Shown: one piece after another, positions 52,420-64,000 of the stretch | How positions within the stretch are numbered: the first letter of the stretch is position 1 | How the letters are laid out: each line of letters begins with the position of its first letter | Source of the DNA: Ricordea florida | Lineage: Eukaryota > Cnidaria > Anthozoa > Corallimorpharia > Ricordeidae | DNA length: 64,000 nucleotides | Direction of reading: 5' to 3' | NCBI GenBank assembly: GCA_949710005.1 | Contig: OX453272.1 | Location: 44,127,657-44,191,656 of the forward strand | Program-made: the position numbers and the translations under genes | Notes under the pieces: generated by a model | Told to the model about the DNA's origin: nothing | Databases searched by the model: none | The model's input: the letters and a program-made list of their open reading frames with translations, nothing else

Positions 52420-53575
52420 TTTTTAATCAGTGAAAGGTTTCGGCAATTCTACTTTTTCATAAAAACGTGAATTCTGATAGCAGAAAAAAGGACAGAAACC
52501 AGGATCACGCCAAGTTTTTCCATGAAACAAGGTAAAAACATGGCACCTTTTTAATGGTTATCAAGTGAATGTGAAAAAAAAGCTACATAGTTTTTTCAAA
52601 GTAGGTCGGAAGTTTTCACTTTGGCCTAAAAATCATCTTACGTTTATATTGTGGGGATAGTTTCTAAAGAAACTGGTGCTGCGTCGGTGGGAAATTGAAA
52701 CACAAGAAATTGGATAAATCAAACGAGTTGATTGAGTAAGTTACACCACCGTACGTTTATATTGCCGACTATTTTTGTACTTTGCACTTTTCTAAAAGAA
52801 GACGTAAGCGGGAAATGTCTACCTTTTTCGAGCAAAGAAGCGGTGCCATTAAAAGCTCAAAAAAGCTACCCTTTTGACACTTTGAAATTTAAATAAAGCA
52901 CTTCCCCCGGATTGACAGGTGTCACCACTTTGGTGCCAATAGACACTGATTGTTTGATCCGCCTCTAAGACACTTTTCTCTTAGCAATATGGCCAAATAT
53001 CTGGAATGCAATGTCGACTTAATAAGGCGTTAAATTAAAGACAACAAAACACACAAAGAAATCAATGACTGTCAAAATTTTCCAGAAGCAACAACAGGGT
53101 TCTCAGAATGAAACTTAAGATTGTTTTGTGCCAAACATGGAATATGAAAAATGAACCAAACGAAGATATTCAGCCATAGTGGTTATAGGGGCGGATCAAG
53201 AAATCAGTGTCCATTGGCGCAAAAGTACCGACATCTGTCAATCCGCAGAAAACCGGGTTTTATTAAGATTCCAATGTGCAAGAGGTAGACATTTTGCCGC
53301 TTTCGTCTTTTTTTAGAAAAATGCAAAATACGAAAATAGTCGGCAATGTGAACGCGAGATGATTTTTAGACCAAAGCAAAAAATCCCCACCTACTTAAAA
53401 AAAAAATATGTAGGTTTTTTTAATATTCACTTGACAACTATTAAGAAGTTGCCATCTTCAGTTTACTTTGTTTCATGGAAAAACTTGGCGTGATCCTGGT
53501 TTGTGTGATCTTTTCTGCCATCAGAATTCATCTTTTTTATGAAAAGGTAGAATTGCCGGAGCCTTACACTGATTG
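52420..53575. repeat. Large fold-back element, arms of about 420-590 bp
   Basis: The left arm (52420-53010) and right arm (about 53150-53575) are inverted copies at roughly 75-80% by eye. They share GGATCACGCCAAGTTTTTCC, CCGACTATTTT, GGATTGACAG and CCAATGGACACTGATT-type phrases. A third, partial copy follows at about 53615-53765. No protein is encoded. It looks like a non-autonomous fold-back transposon that grew by inverted duplication. Confidence 0.65.
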
Positions 53576-53978
53576 TTTTTTGCGCTTGCACCGCGTTTTT
53601 GCACGAAAAAAGGTAGGCATTTCCCGCTTACGTCTTCTTTGAGAAACGTCTTACTTTGTTTCATGGAAAACTAAGCCTGGCCCTGCTTTCTGTGCTCTTT
53701 TCTATCAGAATTCACCTTTTTATGAAAAAGTAGAATTGCCGTGACCTTTCACTGAATATTAACAACAAGACCCACGACCATTTGCAAACCTTTTTACCAC
53801 AGGTTCTTTCTAGAAATCTGCACAGTTTATTCTTTCTTCATACAGGTTATTCTTAAAGAAATAACAGCTAATTTATCCCAAAAATTGGATTAAGACCCAT
53901 TAAAAATATTTTTCACAAATTCCTACAAAAAAGTAGTAATTTATTTATAGTTAAGAGCCGAGCAGGGAAGAATCACAG
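53576..53978. other. Partial third copy of the fold-back unit and spacer
   Basis: Positions 53615-53765 repeat the arm (GGAAAACTAAGCCTGGCCCTG, GAATTCACCTTTTTATG). The remainder to 53978 is AT-rich and has no gene. Confidence 0.5.
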
Positions 53979-54361
53979 CAGGGTTCGTGCTGGGGTGAGT
54001 AAACAGAATTTAAGGACTTTTTAAGGACCAAAATACAATTTTTAAGGAATATTTTGTTTGTTTGTTTGTTTCCCAGGACCAATACAACTGTAACAGGAAC
54101 GCCTGACTAATAAAAGACGCAATGACTGTCATATTTTTTGTCGGTTTATGATGTGTATTTGCGGCGGTAATTCGCATTTCATAGTTTTTATGGTACTCTG
54201 CTTTTGCAATACTCTAGTTTGAAGATTGTTAGACAAGAAATAAGGAGTTCTTAAGGAGTTTTTGCTGAATTTTGTAAACTTAAGGAGTTTTTAAGCGCCC
54301 TTTAGAATGTAAATCAAATCTAAGAAGTTTTTAAGGAGTTTAAGGAGTAGCACGAACCCTG
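53979..54361. mobile_element. MITE with CAGGGTTCGTGCT ends
   Basis: A perfect 13-bp inverted end (CAGGGTTCGTGCT...AGCACGAACCCTG) flanked by CACAG on both sides (53974-53978 and 54362-54366). The inside repeats TTAAGGAGTT/TTAAGGAC phrases. Non-coding. Confidence 0.65.
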
Positions 54362-54366
54362 CACAG

Positions 54367-56218
54367 AGCACTGTTTGCCACCAAAAGAAACAAAAAATTA
54401 AAGAAGACTTTCTTTAAGTGAAAGATACAATGTATCGTAGAATTACAAATAATCTAACACTGGTTATATCATTTTGCTATATATAAAAAAGATATACAAT
54501 CGAACCTCGCTATCTCGAAGTAAATAGTCCGAGATAGTTGAGGTTTGAGACAACCGATGGTAAATGACTGAAAAAAAAATCCAAGTTTTAGTTCGAGATA
54601 GCTTGCCCTTACCGGCTGTACATCAAATCACATTATACTGTATTGACACTCGTTTTCAACGGAGTTTGTTTACGGCCTTTTGTGTGCATTATTCAGGATT
54701 AAAGAAAACTTGACGCCATCGGCTCGGATGGCATCGACAGAAGAGTAAACTTAGTACTCCTATTTAGAAGTATTTTTGAGCAGTCGTTTCTTACATTATC
54801 CCTGAAAAACTGAAGCAGCTTAGTATTTTATCCTAAGTCTTTCAAGACAAACTTAAAATACGCACGTTCTCCAGGAATTCAGAAAAGGGCAGTTTCACGT
54901 CGTTGTTATCGAGGGAACCACAGAAACATACTTGCTGTAATCTGCATTGTTTAAGAGCATAATATTCGAGGTTTCCGCCGAGGTTTGCTTACGTTTCAAA
55001 TACAGTTAAGTACACCTTCCTCCACCATACTGAAAATGTGATTGACTGTTTTTGTTTTTTATTGCACATAATAAGTTTTGACTACATGTACAAAAGACCT
55101 GTACCATGTCAAGTCGCTGCTCGTCCAGCAATTGCATCGTGGTAAACACTGCCGAAATACAGTAAAATACTCTAACAGGCAAAACTTCTAAGCTTGTAAA
55201 AACTTGGCATTTCATTTTTAAAATGTAAAAGTGGACTGGGTTAAAAGGAGAACTGAAGGCTACAAATGGCAAACCAAACAACATGAAATTCTGAAAAAAC
55301 CGCAGTCGTTCTTGACCACTAAAGGTCCCCCATTTCAGTGAAAGCTTAGCTACGCAGCATGACGTCACTGCGCATTTTTTTAAATTAGCGAGACTTCACG
55401 AAAAAAAAAAGAAAAAGAAAAAAAAAAAACAGATGGGTGGGATGCGCTGCTGGGAATGGTATGGATAAGACATCCCGAGATAAATAAAGTGGATAAGGTT
55501 TCCAACGACTGCTCTTTAAAATTTGAACCCTGATCAAGAAATGACTGGCTAGGATCAAAACAAAAATTAGAAACAAATATATCATCTGTACAGCCAACAG
55601 CAGGTGATTCAATTAGTTCAGTGTCGGCCATTGGATGGATAGATGGATCCTAGTGGTTGCCTATCAAACTCATGAATCACCTGTGCGTGCAGTCCTTTTA
55701 TGCAAATAACCGGAAGAAAATATGACCCAAATGGCGGACGTTTAAATTTATAAAATCACCGCGAAGTTTCGCCGTTCAATTCAGTATTGGAAGGTAAAAT
55801 TCAACTTTTTGTGTTTTCTGACACGTCTTACTATTTCTACCAATCGTTCTGGTTATTATAATTGCGACTTCTAGTCTTCCGTTCTCCTTTAAGATTGCGT
55901 ATTGAATAAGCTTATATGGCAAGTATAAAGTCTAGAAATTGTTTAGGACGTCTTTTGTTGCTTCTTACAGGCGAAGCAGAAAAGAAAGCCTGTGGGAAAC
56001 CATACTTTACCATTTCCTAACATTTAAATCCTGAAAATATCGGGAATACCATAATTGTTTGTGTAAATATTACCCTACCGTTCATCAAATGTTTTTTCCT
56101 TACATTTCTGTACAACTGCATAAGAGGGAGCGTTACACAACATCATAAAAAATGTAACATCTTTGCTCTTTGTCTTACATGTGACAATCTACTCTACATG
56201 CCGTTTCTGTACAGTTCA
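54367..56218. other. Spacer downstream of the proximal transporter exons
   Basis: No exon recognised. A palindromic GAACCTCGCTATCTCGAAG...TTCGAGATAGC element stands at about 54498-54598. A-rich tracts lie near 55400-55430. The minus-strand frames at 55006-55368 and 55380-55631 have no domain and several features of chance frames. Confidence 0.4.
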
Positions 56219-59200
56219 TCACGCCGCTGTTGTTGGAGCAACTGTGGCATTAACAGCAACCTTTACTGCAGCTTCATAAAGACTTTCATCATAGAGTAAA
56301 CCTAACGAATAGTGCAACCATTAAATAAAATACTGTAGACATCTGATTTACTCTTGTAAAATGCCTTTAAATATAATTATTTTTCCAGGGGTTGGGGGAG
56401 TGGGGGAATGTGTCTAGTGGGTGGGAATGCATTCGATCAAGCATTATTCATTTTTTCAAGGGTGAACAAAATAAAATGAACGAAACTCGTACAGTGAAGG
56501 ATGACACCCACACTCTTTCTCTATCACATTTAAATTCAACGATTTAAAACCTGTCACCATTCTTTTTGTATGAAACAGAAAATGTAAAAGGTTGCAGTGT
56601 ATTGTACACTAAAAGGTGTTACAACTGCTTTTTCTACAACGCCATTGGACACAGGACAGCGGCACTGTCCTACAGTTGCGATTTATTTACGTGTGGGAGA
56701 GCGATTTATAGTTCCCTGCCTACAGGATGAAACTAAACAACAAATAACTCTTTGGCATTGTTCACGAATAAAGGACACTTTTTGGGATTATTGCAATTGT
56801 GCATTTTTCAGTATTTCTTTGATTTCGCAATTTTACAGTACTTCTTTCTTTAGCAACAGTACAGAGACTGAAAAACGCCAAGCACCGCATGTCCTCCTAG
56901 AGGGCTGTAGTCAGCTGTATGGTCTTTTAGGTCAAACTATGCATTAAGGTTGCAAGGCAACTCCATAGGGATTTCCACCTGCTATACAAGCCGTCACAAA
57001 CCAAGCTACAGTCCCAGCAACAACAGCATGCTGGACATGTCATGGACTCTATCAGATGCTATGGGACCACGCCCACCAAGTACAAAGAGCATATGTTGTA
57101 ATAATTTCAGACCGGATCTGTTTAATGCAAAATAACGTCCCAGAGACATAATGCATCCATCTTACCTGCTATACACGCCGTCATGAAACAGGCTATTGTA
57201 CCAGCAACCAGCGCGCGCACTGCAACCCTGGCCATGTCCGATCTGCGAGATGGGGCCATTGGACTTAAGCCGCCGATTTGAATTCCAATAGAGCTGAAGT
57301 TGGCGAAGCCACATAAGGCGTATGTGGAAATGATCTCTGAGCGAATCTGTTAGGACAGTGAGGTAAATCTTAAAGACCCAAGAAAGATGATACATGACTC
57401 GTCGGAGCGAGTCAGCACCTCCCTTTTACCTTACGGTGGTATAACTTACTTAATCAACTCGTTTGATTTACCCAGTTTCTTCAGAAATTTAATTAGTTTA
57501 GACGTGTTAGATGTCCTCTAGTACAAATACGGCCAATACGATCGTAATACGGAAAAGTTGTGTTTCGGAATTACCACTCGCATTCACGTTGCAATATATT
57601 ACGTTGCTGTTACTAAAGTAAAATGTAACCGTTTACGCAACGCGCCGTATTTGCAAACGAGATTTTGCTGGATTGTTCGCTGGTAATCAATATCCATGAA
57701 GATATAAAATATTGTACAACAGTTACTCTGCGCATAACCCCAGAGTAATTTTTCTTTCCTGTATATATGGAGCGAAGTGACTGGGAGCGAAATGACCATG
57801 GTGCCAAGGGAAGCCGGTCGTTTCGCATACAAGTCGATTCGCATACATCGAGGTCGTTTCGCATACAAGGTCTTGGTCGATTCGAAAAAGTGCAAAATAC
57901 ATTGAAAAAGTTCTCATAAACACTCTAACAAGATAGCTATAGGAAAGAGAAATAAACTTAACCTCAACCCGGCGATATGCGCGTGTTGTTATTATGTATC
58001 GTGCGTTATTTCTGTTCGGCACAGCGAACGCGTTGACAGCGCGTAGACTAAGTTCAAGTTTAACTTGCCATGTACTATATCTAGAAGAATTTTGTTATGT
58101 TGTTTAAATGCTTTTCGCGGTTTGATACTAAACCCGGCCACAAAATTATTGAAAATATCAAACGACCGACATCCGATCGTGTCGGCGAAACGACTTCGAT
58201 GTATGCGAATCGACCAAGACCTTGTATGCGAAACGACCTCGATGTATGCGAATCGACTTGTATGCGAAACGACCGACATCCGTGCCAAGTGACCGTAAAC
58301 CGTACGTACGTATGTATGTGCGTTTGTAATCATATCGTTTGTAATCATATCGGTACGTATGTAGGTAGGTATGTATGTGTATTATATATTACAGGAATGT
58401 ATATTTACTTATGATTTTCACGTCTCATGCAATGGGCAACCTGACGTGTGCTGTGACAAAAACAGAAATGAATATTAGTTAAAAAGTATAGTATATGCTG
58501 CAGCAGATTAGAACTCCTAAAGCAGACAATATAATATACTTAATGTATCTTCTGCAATCTAGATTTACAGATATTTAACAATCCGGTGCAAAATGACAAA
58601 CTGACCATGTACAGCAATGTGACCATACCCTACCATCATTTTAGTTTAGTAGATTAGAAAATTACCTTCCAGCTAAAGAAAAAGTACTATGCAACAAGAA
58701 AGCTGTCCAACATTGCATAGTAGCTAAGAGGTAACCATAAATAAATATTAGAACTAGACGCAGAGCTGCAATCACGCGTGCTTATGTCACGCGATATTAT
58801 CCTACATTGATTGGGGAGGGGGGCGATGGGGGATACGTGACCCAGCTTAAGTGTCCCAACGACTTTTGATTGCAGACACCACCCACAACCACCAATCATC
58901 GCACCCACAGTGCTAAAGCAACAGAACTCCAACACAACCCTCACACATTTCTTACTTGCAGCACACTCTTTTATGTAATTTTGTAAATAATTATTGATAT
59001 TAATATATTAGCTGGTTTCCACCTATTGTAAATAATAACATGACAATAATAGCTCTTGTTACAGTAGCTCCTCCTACATATCTTAGAATTGGAGGCTACT
59101 TATGTTGACACACCTACTTGGATTAATAAATTCATTTGATTAATAAATTAAGCAAGATGACATGCAATGTAAAGTCAAAGCTTGTACAGTTTTTATATTT

Positions 59201-62200
59201 TGTGATATTACATTATAACTTTAATCATTTAAATAGATAGATCTATTCTTGATAATAATGATAAAAGTTAATAATATAATAATGATAAATTAATTCTTAA
59301 TTTTTTCTTGTTATAAATTTCTTAATATTATTTTTTCTTTTTTTCCTCTGCCCACCTCGATTAGCTTAAGCTACAGTATCTGCAAGCAGAGCATGTTCGT
59401 GTGTTTCATTGTCTTTGATAACATTTAATTTTCTACCTTTAGATTTTGTAATTAAGTAATGAAGATCCATAAAAGATGTGTGTGTGTGTGTGATAATAAA
59501 CTTTGTTATCCACAAAATACAAGATAAACCAGCAAAAGTACCAGTATGCATGAGGCACAAGAGTAACCTTGATAACAATATGATTTAACTTCTAACAAAC
59601 ATAAAAAACAGCATCCATCAGGGGGTTAACAAGTAAACCTAGTGAATCATTTGGACATAACAGTGTTGCAAAGTGGTATGCTAGTTTTTAGTGCATGTTT
59701 TTTCTTCACTCCTGAGATGTGAATAGCAATTCTCCCAAATTAATATATACCACAAGCTACCTTCAATATAATGCTTAGGAGATTTCAGTTTTGGGTCTTT
59801 GACTGGTTATTTTCTTAATTCTCACCATCAGTTTGCAAGACATTAATTTAAATTGATGTTTTATGGCAATGTTGCACATTACAGTACTTTGCATATGAAT
59901 GTGGAAGGGTTAAAAGACAAGGCACCATCCATTGAGAAATACTAAATCAAAGCAAGAGCAAATTATAACAAGATATAATCTGCCAAAAGCAAAACATTGT
60001 AAAGAAATACAGTGCAGGCTGTCTCTACATATACATACAAACCATTAACACAAGGGCAGCATGCCATCTTCAAATCCACTGAAAAACTTACATGTATGCC
60101 ATGCTCAGAAACTACATAAATATAGTAAATTTTCTTACTCTCTTACTATTTTCACTTACTGATATTGTTCGTGCTCCAGGTTTGCCCATTGTTCTGTTCT
60201 CGATATATTTAGATAGGCCTCCATAGGCAATAAATTCATTCAGGAAAGTTTTAATGCCAAGAAGCTCGGCAACTACATCACAGTCCTTCCATTCAACTCC
60301 AAGAATAAAGGCCAATGGACGAAGGACGTAGGAGCAAATGTACTAGCAACAACAGAGAAAAATAAATATTATTTATACTCAATTTTTATTCATCTTCACT
60401 ACACATTGCTATTCTTAGGAGCCTTACCAAAATCCTACAAGCAGGGTTCAAGACTAAGTCTTTAGCTTACTAGCCTATTGGCTAGTGACAGGTCTAATTT
60501 TTACCAGCCAAAAACAATTTGCACAAGCCAAACTTGTCATGCCCAGTTTCAGTGATTTGTTTTATGACAGTGGTCGAGCTCAGACATATCTTTCTAATTT
60601 TAAAAATTATTACAAGACACAACGTCCACCTTTATTAAATACTGTGGTATAGTATTGGGTTCATTTCTTTTCTTTTCTTCCCTTAAAATACTGAAAACTG
60701 GCTGTTTGATAACAGATTACACAGAGGGAACAACTGACACATTTACATTTTTAACGAGCCAACTCCCTTTACATTTTCAAGACTCGTATGCTTCCATCAA
60801 GCAGTGGCCATCTTGGTTTGTTTGTGCAAATGCAGCCTGGGGAGAGTGTCTAATTAGCTGGGCTTAGTAAGAATAAATCAAGGTCCTGCCCCCTTGGTAG
60901 TTAAGACACTCTCCTCAGGCTGGGTTTGTTCAAAAAAAAAATCAAGATGCCAGCTGTTCAGGTGAAGTGTACGAGTCTCAAAAATCACACGGGAAAACTA
61001 GGATGTGAACAATCTGATATTAAAAAAGCTAACATTTTTTCCATCCACTACAAGACTTCACAATTTTCACTAGCCCAAATGGCTAGTGAAAGAGTAAAAT
61101 CCACCAGCCAAAACCGAAACTTTACTAGCCTTTGGCTAGTTGGCTACAGTTAGTCTTGAGCCCTGTACAAGGCTAATAGGCTTTCCAGTGATAAAAATTT
61201 ACATCACTGGTTTGATTGTATGGGTAATAATAAGCATAGTAATAATAAATGTCAAAGTCTGGTTTAAAACAGCAAGACTCATGTTGTTTAATTACTGAAG
61301 TTGGCAAGTCTGATGTTTCATAAGCTCAAGATGCCATTATTGAGGAACACCATATTTATGCATGTATAAGACGCACTTTTATCCCCGAAAATTTATATTC
61401 AAAATTGTGAATTTTCCCGTAAATGAAGCTGCAAGTTTTAAAAAATTATGGTTAAAATGACTGCATACACACGTTGCTAAACTTGGTAAAACGCTCATAC
61501 ATGTGCAATAATATTAAACTTATCAGAGATCCATAGTAGCTGAAAGAAACTTCTAAGTACAAGATAGGTTTTACAAGAAATTCATACCAAGGAATTAGGA
61601 AAATCTAGCTTTGGGACTAAAAAATTGGGGGGTCGACTAATGCGCAGGATCGACTTCACAGGTAAATACGGTAAGTTTTTGTATGGTAACTCCTGTGAAG
61701 TAGTAACTTTTTTTGGTATTATAATAAACATTTAGCAAACTTTGAATTCCAGATACTTCAATAAATAACTTTTTGGAGAATTAACCTTTAGTTTTTGCTG
61801 TGAACTTTTTCTTATCTAATTAATTTTTTAGAGAAGCATGCTCAAAAATAAGGGTGCATATTATAGGACAGTTAAATAGGACAGTACGTCTGAGTAATTG
61901 GACAGTGTGCACCATCATGCATGTGCTTAAATGGCTTTTTTTTTCACTGCTAGCAAAAAAAAAGCTTGGAATTTTGTTAATTACTCGTATGATTACAGAC
62001 CGAATTGGACTCCACTCAGTCCTATTAACATAACTAATCAATAACTAATCAACTGATTACCTACTGATGTCATTAATTCATTATGTCTGGATTTTACAAA
62101 AAATGTCCTTACTTGAAAAGTAAATTCAATATCACTTTGCACCATGTAACCAAACCATGTTAACACAGCATTGAAGAAGGAAAGGAAGGCAAGGAAAGCA

Positions 62201-62284
62201 ATCAGGTTAGCAGCAATATTAGCTACTAAAGCAATAGCAGTACTGGCACCCTTAGCAGCTGCTTCAATTATATTTCTTTCATTC
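56219..62284 (-). CDS. SLC28-type concentrative nucleoside transporter, last four exons
   Basis: Na+- or H+-coupled nucleoside uptake carrier of the plasma membrane. Exons in gene order: 62284-62113 ([27 protein letters not shown]..., TWFGYMV), 60342-60160 ([38 protein letters not shown]), 57346-57166 ([46 protein letters not shown]) and 56301-56219 (tail [12 protein letters not shown], end APTTAA). All junctions are GT-AG and in phase. The conserved EAA-KGAS, NEF and LCGFAN elements that line the CNT substrate and sodium sites are present. The tail is much shorter than in vertebrate CNT3. Earlier exons are not in the window; a transposon occupies the upstream side. A broken extra copy of exon three lies at 56979-57117, and a full second pair of the last two exons at 30626-31576. 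Confidence 0.9.
56979..57117 (-). pseudogene. Broken extra copy of the IRSEII exon of the transporter
   Basis: It has acceptor and donor-like ends and begins [12 protein letters not shown], but it is 139 bp instead of 181 bp. The segment after ALC is lost and the frame then meets stops. It lies 48 bp from the intact exon at 57166-57346, so it is a tandem duplicate that decayed. Confidence 0.75.
57771..58310. repeat. Fold-back built of CGAAACGACC/TATGCGAATCG repeats
   Basis: The left arm (about 57771-57890) and right arm (about 58170-58300) are inverted. Both contain short tandem words GTCGTTTCGCATACA / TGTATGCGAAACGAC. The ends carry AAGTGAC / GTGCCAAGTGACCG. It lies in an intron of the transporter. 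The open frames here are by-products. Confidence 0.6.
58311..60159. other. Transporter intron sequence
   Basis: Contains a GTATGTATGT run at about 58355-58380, a (GT)n tract at about 59476-59493 and AT-rich DNA. No exon recognised. Confidence 0.5.
60442..61164. mobile_element. hAT-like non-autonomous element in an intron
   Basis: CAGGGTTCAAGACTAA opens and TTAGTCTTGAGCCCTG closes the element, flanked by TACAAG on both sides (60436-60441, 61165-61170). Inside, GGCTAGTG and CACTAGCC words oppose each other near the ends. No transposase. It sits in the intron between the 62113-62284 and 60160-60342 exons. Confidence 0.7.
61171..62112. other. Transporter intron sequence
   Basis: A relic of a palindromic element (TTATGCATGTATAAGACGCAC ... 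GACTAATGCGCAGG) covers about 61350-61675. No exon recognised. Confidence 0.4.
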
Positions 62285-62706
62285 CTGAAAGGATAAGAAC
62301 AACAGCATTATTAGCAACACTCAGTAAAAAACAAAAAAAAAGTGATGAAAAAAAGTTTATAAATTACTCGTACAGCTGAGAGGTTTACCACCACAGGAAC
62401 ACAGACAAATTAGCAATTACACTTACCGTATTTTCTACACGGGTCCACAAGGCCATTTAATCGAGGCCCCGGCGTTTATTTGCGTTTAAACCAACAATTT
62501 GATTTTTCCCTTAATAAATAGCACTATTGTAACATACTAGTACGCTTTGGTGTTTAGATAATAAACGCTTTAAAGGAAAAGTCCACTTAGCATAACAAGA
62601 ATAGTAGCTGTACAACAAAATAAAACAAAATGTTCGTGTTCGTGTTGTGATTAAGTCTTATTACTGATGACGCACTTTCTTTTGTGTGTTATAGTTCTCA
62701 CTGTCA
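62285..62706. other. Spacer between transporter exon and HIRAN-like gene
   Basis: A short repeat (CCGTATTTTCTACACGGG...GGCCCCGGCGTTTATT) lies at about 62427-62485. No exon seen. Confidence 0.4.
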
Positions 62707-63120
62707 CTAAAATCTCGAGGATCCCTCCAGCGTTTGTTTATGAGCTTTTTCAATCTTGTCATAAGTAAATAAGGAAATCGCACAGTGAATAGAAATAGGG
62801 ACTTCAAGGCCGCCTTGTTCCAAGTTGCTAGCTCGGTAGGTTTCCTGCCTCACTTTAGCCGAAATTTTTCCTCCATGTTTTACAAAGCAGCAAAGAGCGG
62901 AAGAGAGTTCGATTGGGATGTGTCCGACACTTATCCTCTCATTATCAGGTTCCTGCACAAGGTAAACAGCCATCGCACACGGATCATACTTGTTGTTTTC
63001 TTCGTGACTTGCAATAAGACCTTCGCCAATTGCAATATCTTTACAGTGTTTTTTGGTAACGTGGTACCCTCGCACAGAGCAATCAAATTCAAATGTTTCC
63101 TTACTTTCTTGGGTATCCAT
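62707..63120 (-). CDS. HIRAN-like domain protein (137 aa)
   Basis: It starts with ATG, and the frame is open. The pattern CSVRGYHVTKKHC, then GEGLIASHEENNKYDPCAMAVY, RISVGHIPIELSS, and VKHGGKISAKVRQETYR...LEQGGLEVPI follows HIRAN-type modules, which bind DNA 3' ends or stalled forks in helicase-type proteins. Here it stands alone, as in many invertebrate mobile-element-linked proteins. It is head to head with a pogo-like transposase, 208 bp apart. Whether it belongs to that transposon or to the host is open. Confidence 0.6.
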   Translation of the reverse strand: MDTQESKETFEFDCSVRGYHVTKKHCKDIAIGEGLIASHEENNKYDPCAMAVYLVQEPDNERISVGHIPIELSSALCCFVKHGGKISAKVRQETYRASNLEQGGLEVPISIHCAISLFTYDKIEKAHKQTLEGSSRF

Positions 63121-63328
63121 ACGTATATTAATATCTTACTACAATGAGGATGGAGACCAAATACCACCCATCTTAGTCGTCTTAGCAGAGGAAAGCAACA
63201 AGAGCAGATGGTTGCGTTACATATGTGACCAGAGGTGCATAAACTTGACCTGGCATTTAACATGCTTCTTCATGGTGTAAAATAACAATGTACCATCACG
63301 TCAACTTTTTTCAATCTTTGTTAGGATC

Positions 63329-64000
63329 ATGGACAACGACACTACAAACAATTCCACTGAATCTCCCAGTGGATCAAGTCAAGAAAATGATCAGAAATCG
63401 CCTCTGCAGAGAGGTGCAACTAATGGAAAGGGAAAGAAACGACACAGCTATAGCATAAGCACAAAACTCGAAGAAAATGCTTATGCAGAAAGGAAGCCAC
63501 CGCACGAAAATTTAGCGTGGATGCTAAGAGAATCCGAGAATGGTGTCAAAAGAAAGCAGAGTCTGAGAGTGCAGCAAACCCAAGGAAAAGACTAAATGGT
63601 GGAGGGAGAAAGCCTTTTTAAACTGAGCTTGAGGAAAGAGTGCTCGAGTGGCTTCACGATATGAGGGCACGAGGTCAGCGCATTTCCAGGTGGGCAATTA
63701 GCAAGAAAGGAGAGATCATTTAGCATGAGATAAAGTCATCGAACAAGACTGATGCCCCCGCTGGTTCTGACAATAACGAAGAGATATCCCAAGACTTCAA
63801 AGCAAGTAATGGCTGGGTACTCCGCTTTATGAACAGGCATGGATTAGCAAACATACCTCCCTGGCAAGCATGATCCCGGAAACCTTATTGATCGTGTCAT
63901 CAGTTTTATTCTTAACATGAGGCGCAAATTCCATGAAAAGGAGTATTCAAAGGAAAACGTAATTGTTATAGATGAAACACTGATCTGGCTTAACATGCCA
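63329..64000 (+). pseudogene. Pogo/Tigger-like transposase, decayed, cut by the window end
   Basis: The first ATG opens a Ser/Asn-rich head and the start of a helix-turn-helix (KKRHSYSISTKLEENAYAE). After a frameshift near 63490 the other frame gives RKFSVDAKRIREWCQKK, GGGRKPF, stop, then ELEERVLEWLHDMRARGQRIS (CENP-B/Tc5-type second helix-turn-helix), another stop, and SNGWVLRFMNRHGLA. Near 63950 the catalytic domain begins with VIVIDETLIWLNMP, whose Asp is the first of the DDE/D triad. Several stops show inactivity. Confidence 0.75.

Noticed and set aside
55380-55631. Possible host exon on the minus strand
   Set aside because: No splice-bounded frame with domain signal; the frame ends in a poly-Phe run from an A-rich tract.
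56597-56947. 116-codon plus-strand frame near the transporter exons
   Set aside because: It runs antisense in the intron between the last two transporter exons and has no domain.
57599-58414. Several overlapping frames on both strands
   Set aside because: All are readings of the CGAAACGACC/TATGCGAATCG fold-back repeat and repeat one short peptide.

Overview
The window reads as nuclear DNA of an animal, most likely a cnidarian such as an anthozoan or coral. It is AT-rich, its few host genes are split by introns or widely spaced, and it is dense with LINE, piggyBac, pogo-like, Penelope-like and Polinton/Maverick-type elements and short inverted-repeat elements. The taxon is an inference from gene families and repeat style, not from a marker gene.

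Layout. 1-7760: a two-exon von Willebrand A (vWA) gene fragment (2391-3797) among old repeats. 7763-11407: a complete piggyBac transposon with an apparently intact transposase. 11493-14578: nested inverted repeats and a small hAT-like MITE. 16821-18365 (-): an intact single-exon LicD/fukutin-like type II membrane protein. 18590-29905: decayed LINEs, including one nearly full-length APE-RT element (21380-24635). 30626-31576 (-) and 56219-62284 (-): exons of an SLC28-type concentrative nucleoside transporter, whose two last exons occur in two intact sets and one partial broken set. 33892-52164 (-): a decayed Penelope-like retroelement cut by a LINE fragment and by a 15.4 kb Polinton. 62707-64000: a HIRAN-like ORF head to head with a decayed pogo/Tigger-like transposase.

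The centrepiece is the Polinton (36087-51467). It has 723-bp terminal inverted repeats with no difference that I could find by eye, AG...CT ends and a 5-bp target duplication (GTCCT). It carries fifteen uninterrupted genes: protein-primed DNA polymerase B, retroviral-type integrase, a double-jelly-roll-like major capsid candidate, a packaging ATPase, a possible minor capsid protein, several small membrane or coiled-coil proteins, and a zinc-repeat protein. The terminal repeats run into coding sequence, so polymerase and zinc-repeat protein share the same promoter and the same first 121 residues.

The structural genes carry a conserved upstream word (RATCTAAAGAT, about 25 bp before the ATG). 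Gene-specific hairpins of 12-13 bp lie between several genes. GC-rich trinucleotide-loop hairpins are embedded in the integrase gene, one intergenic space and, less regularly, the terminal repeats. Together this looks like a virus-like genome with its own early/late expression code and internal palindromic inserts. It landed in an already dying Penelope element, inside what may be a long intron of the transporter gene.
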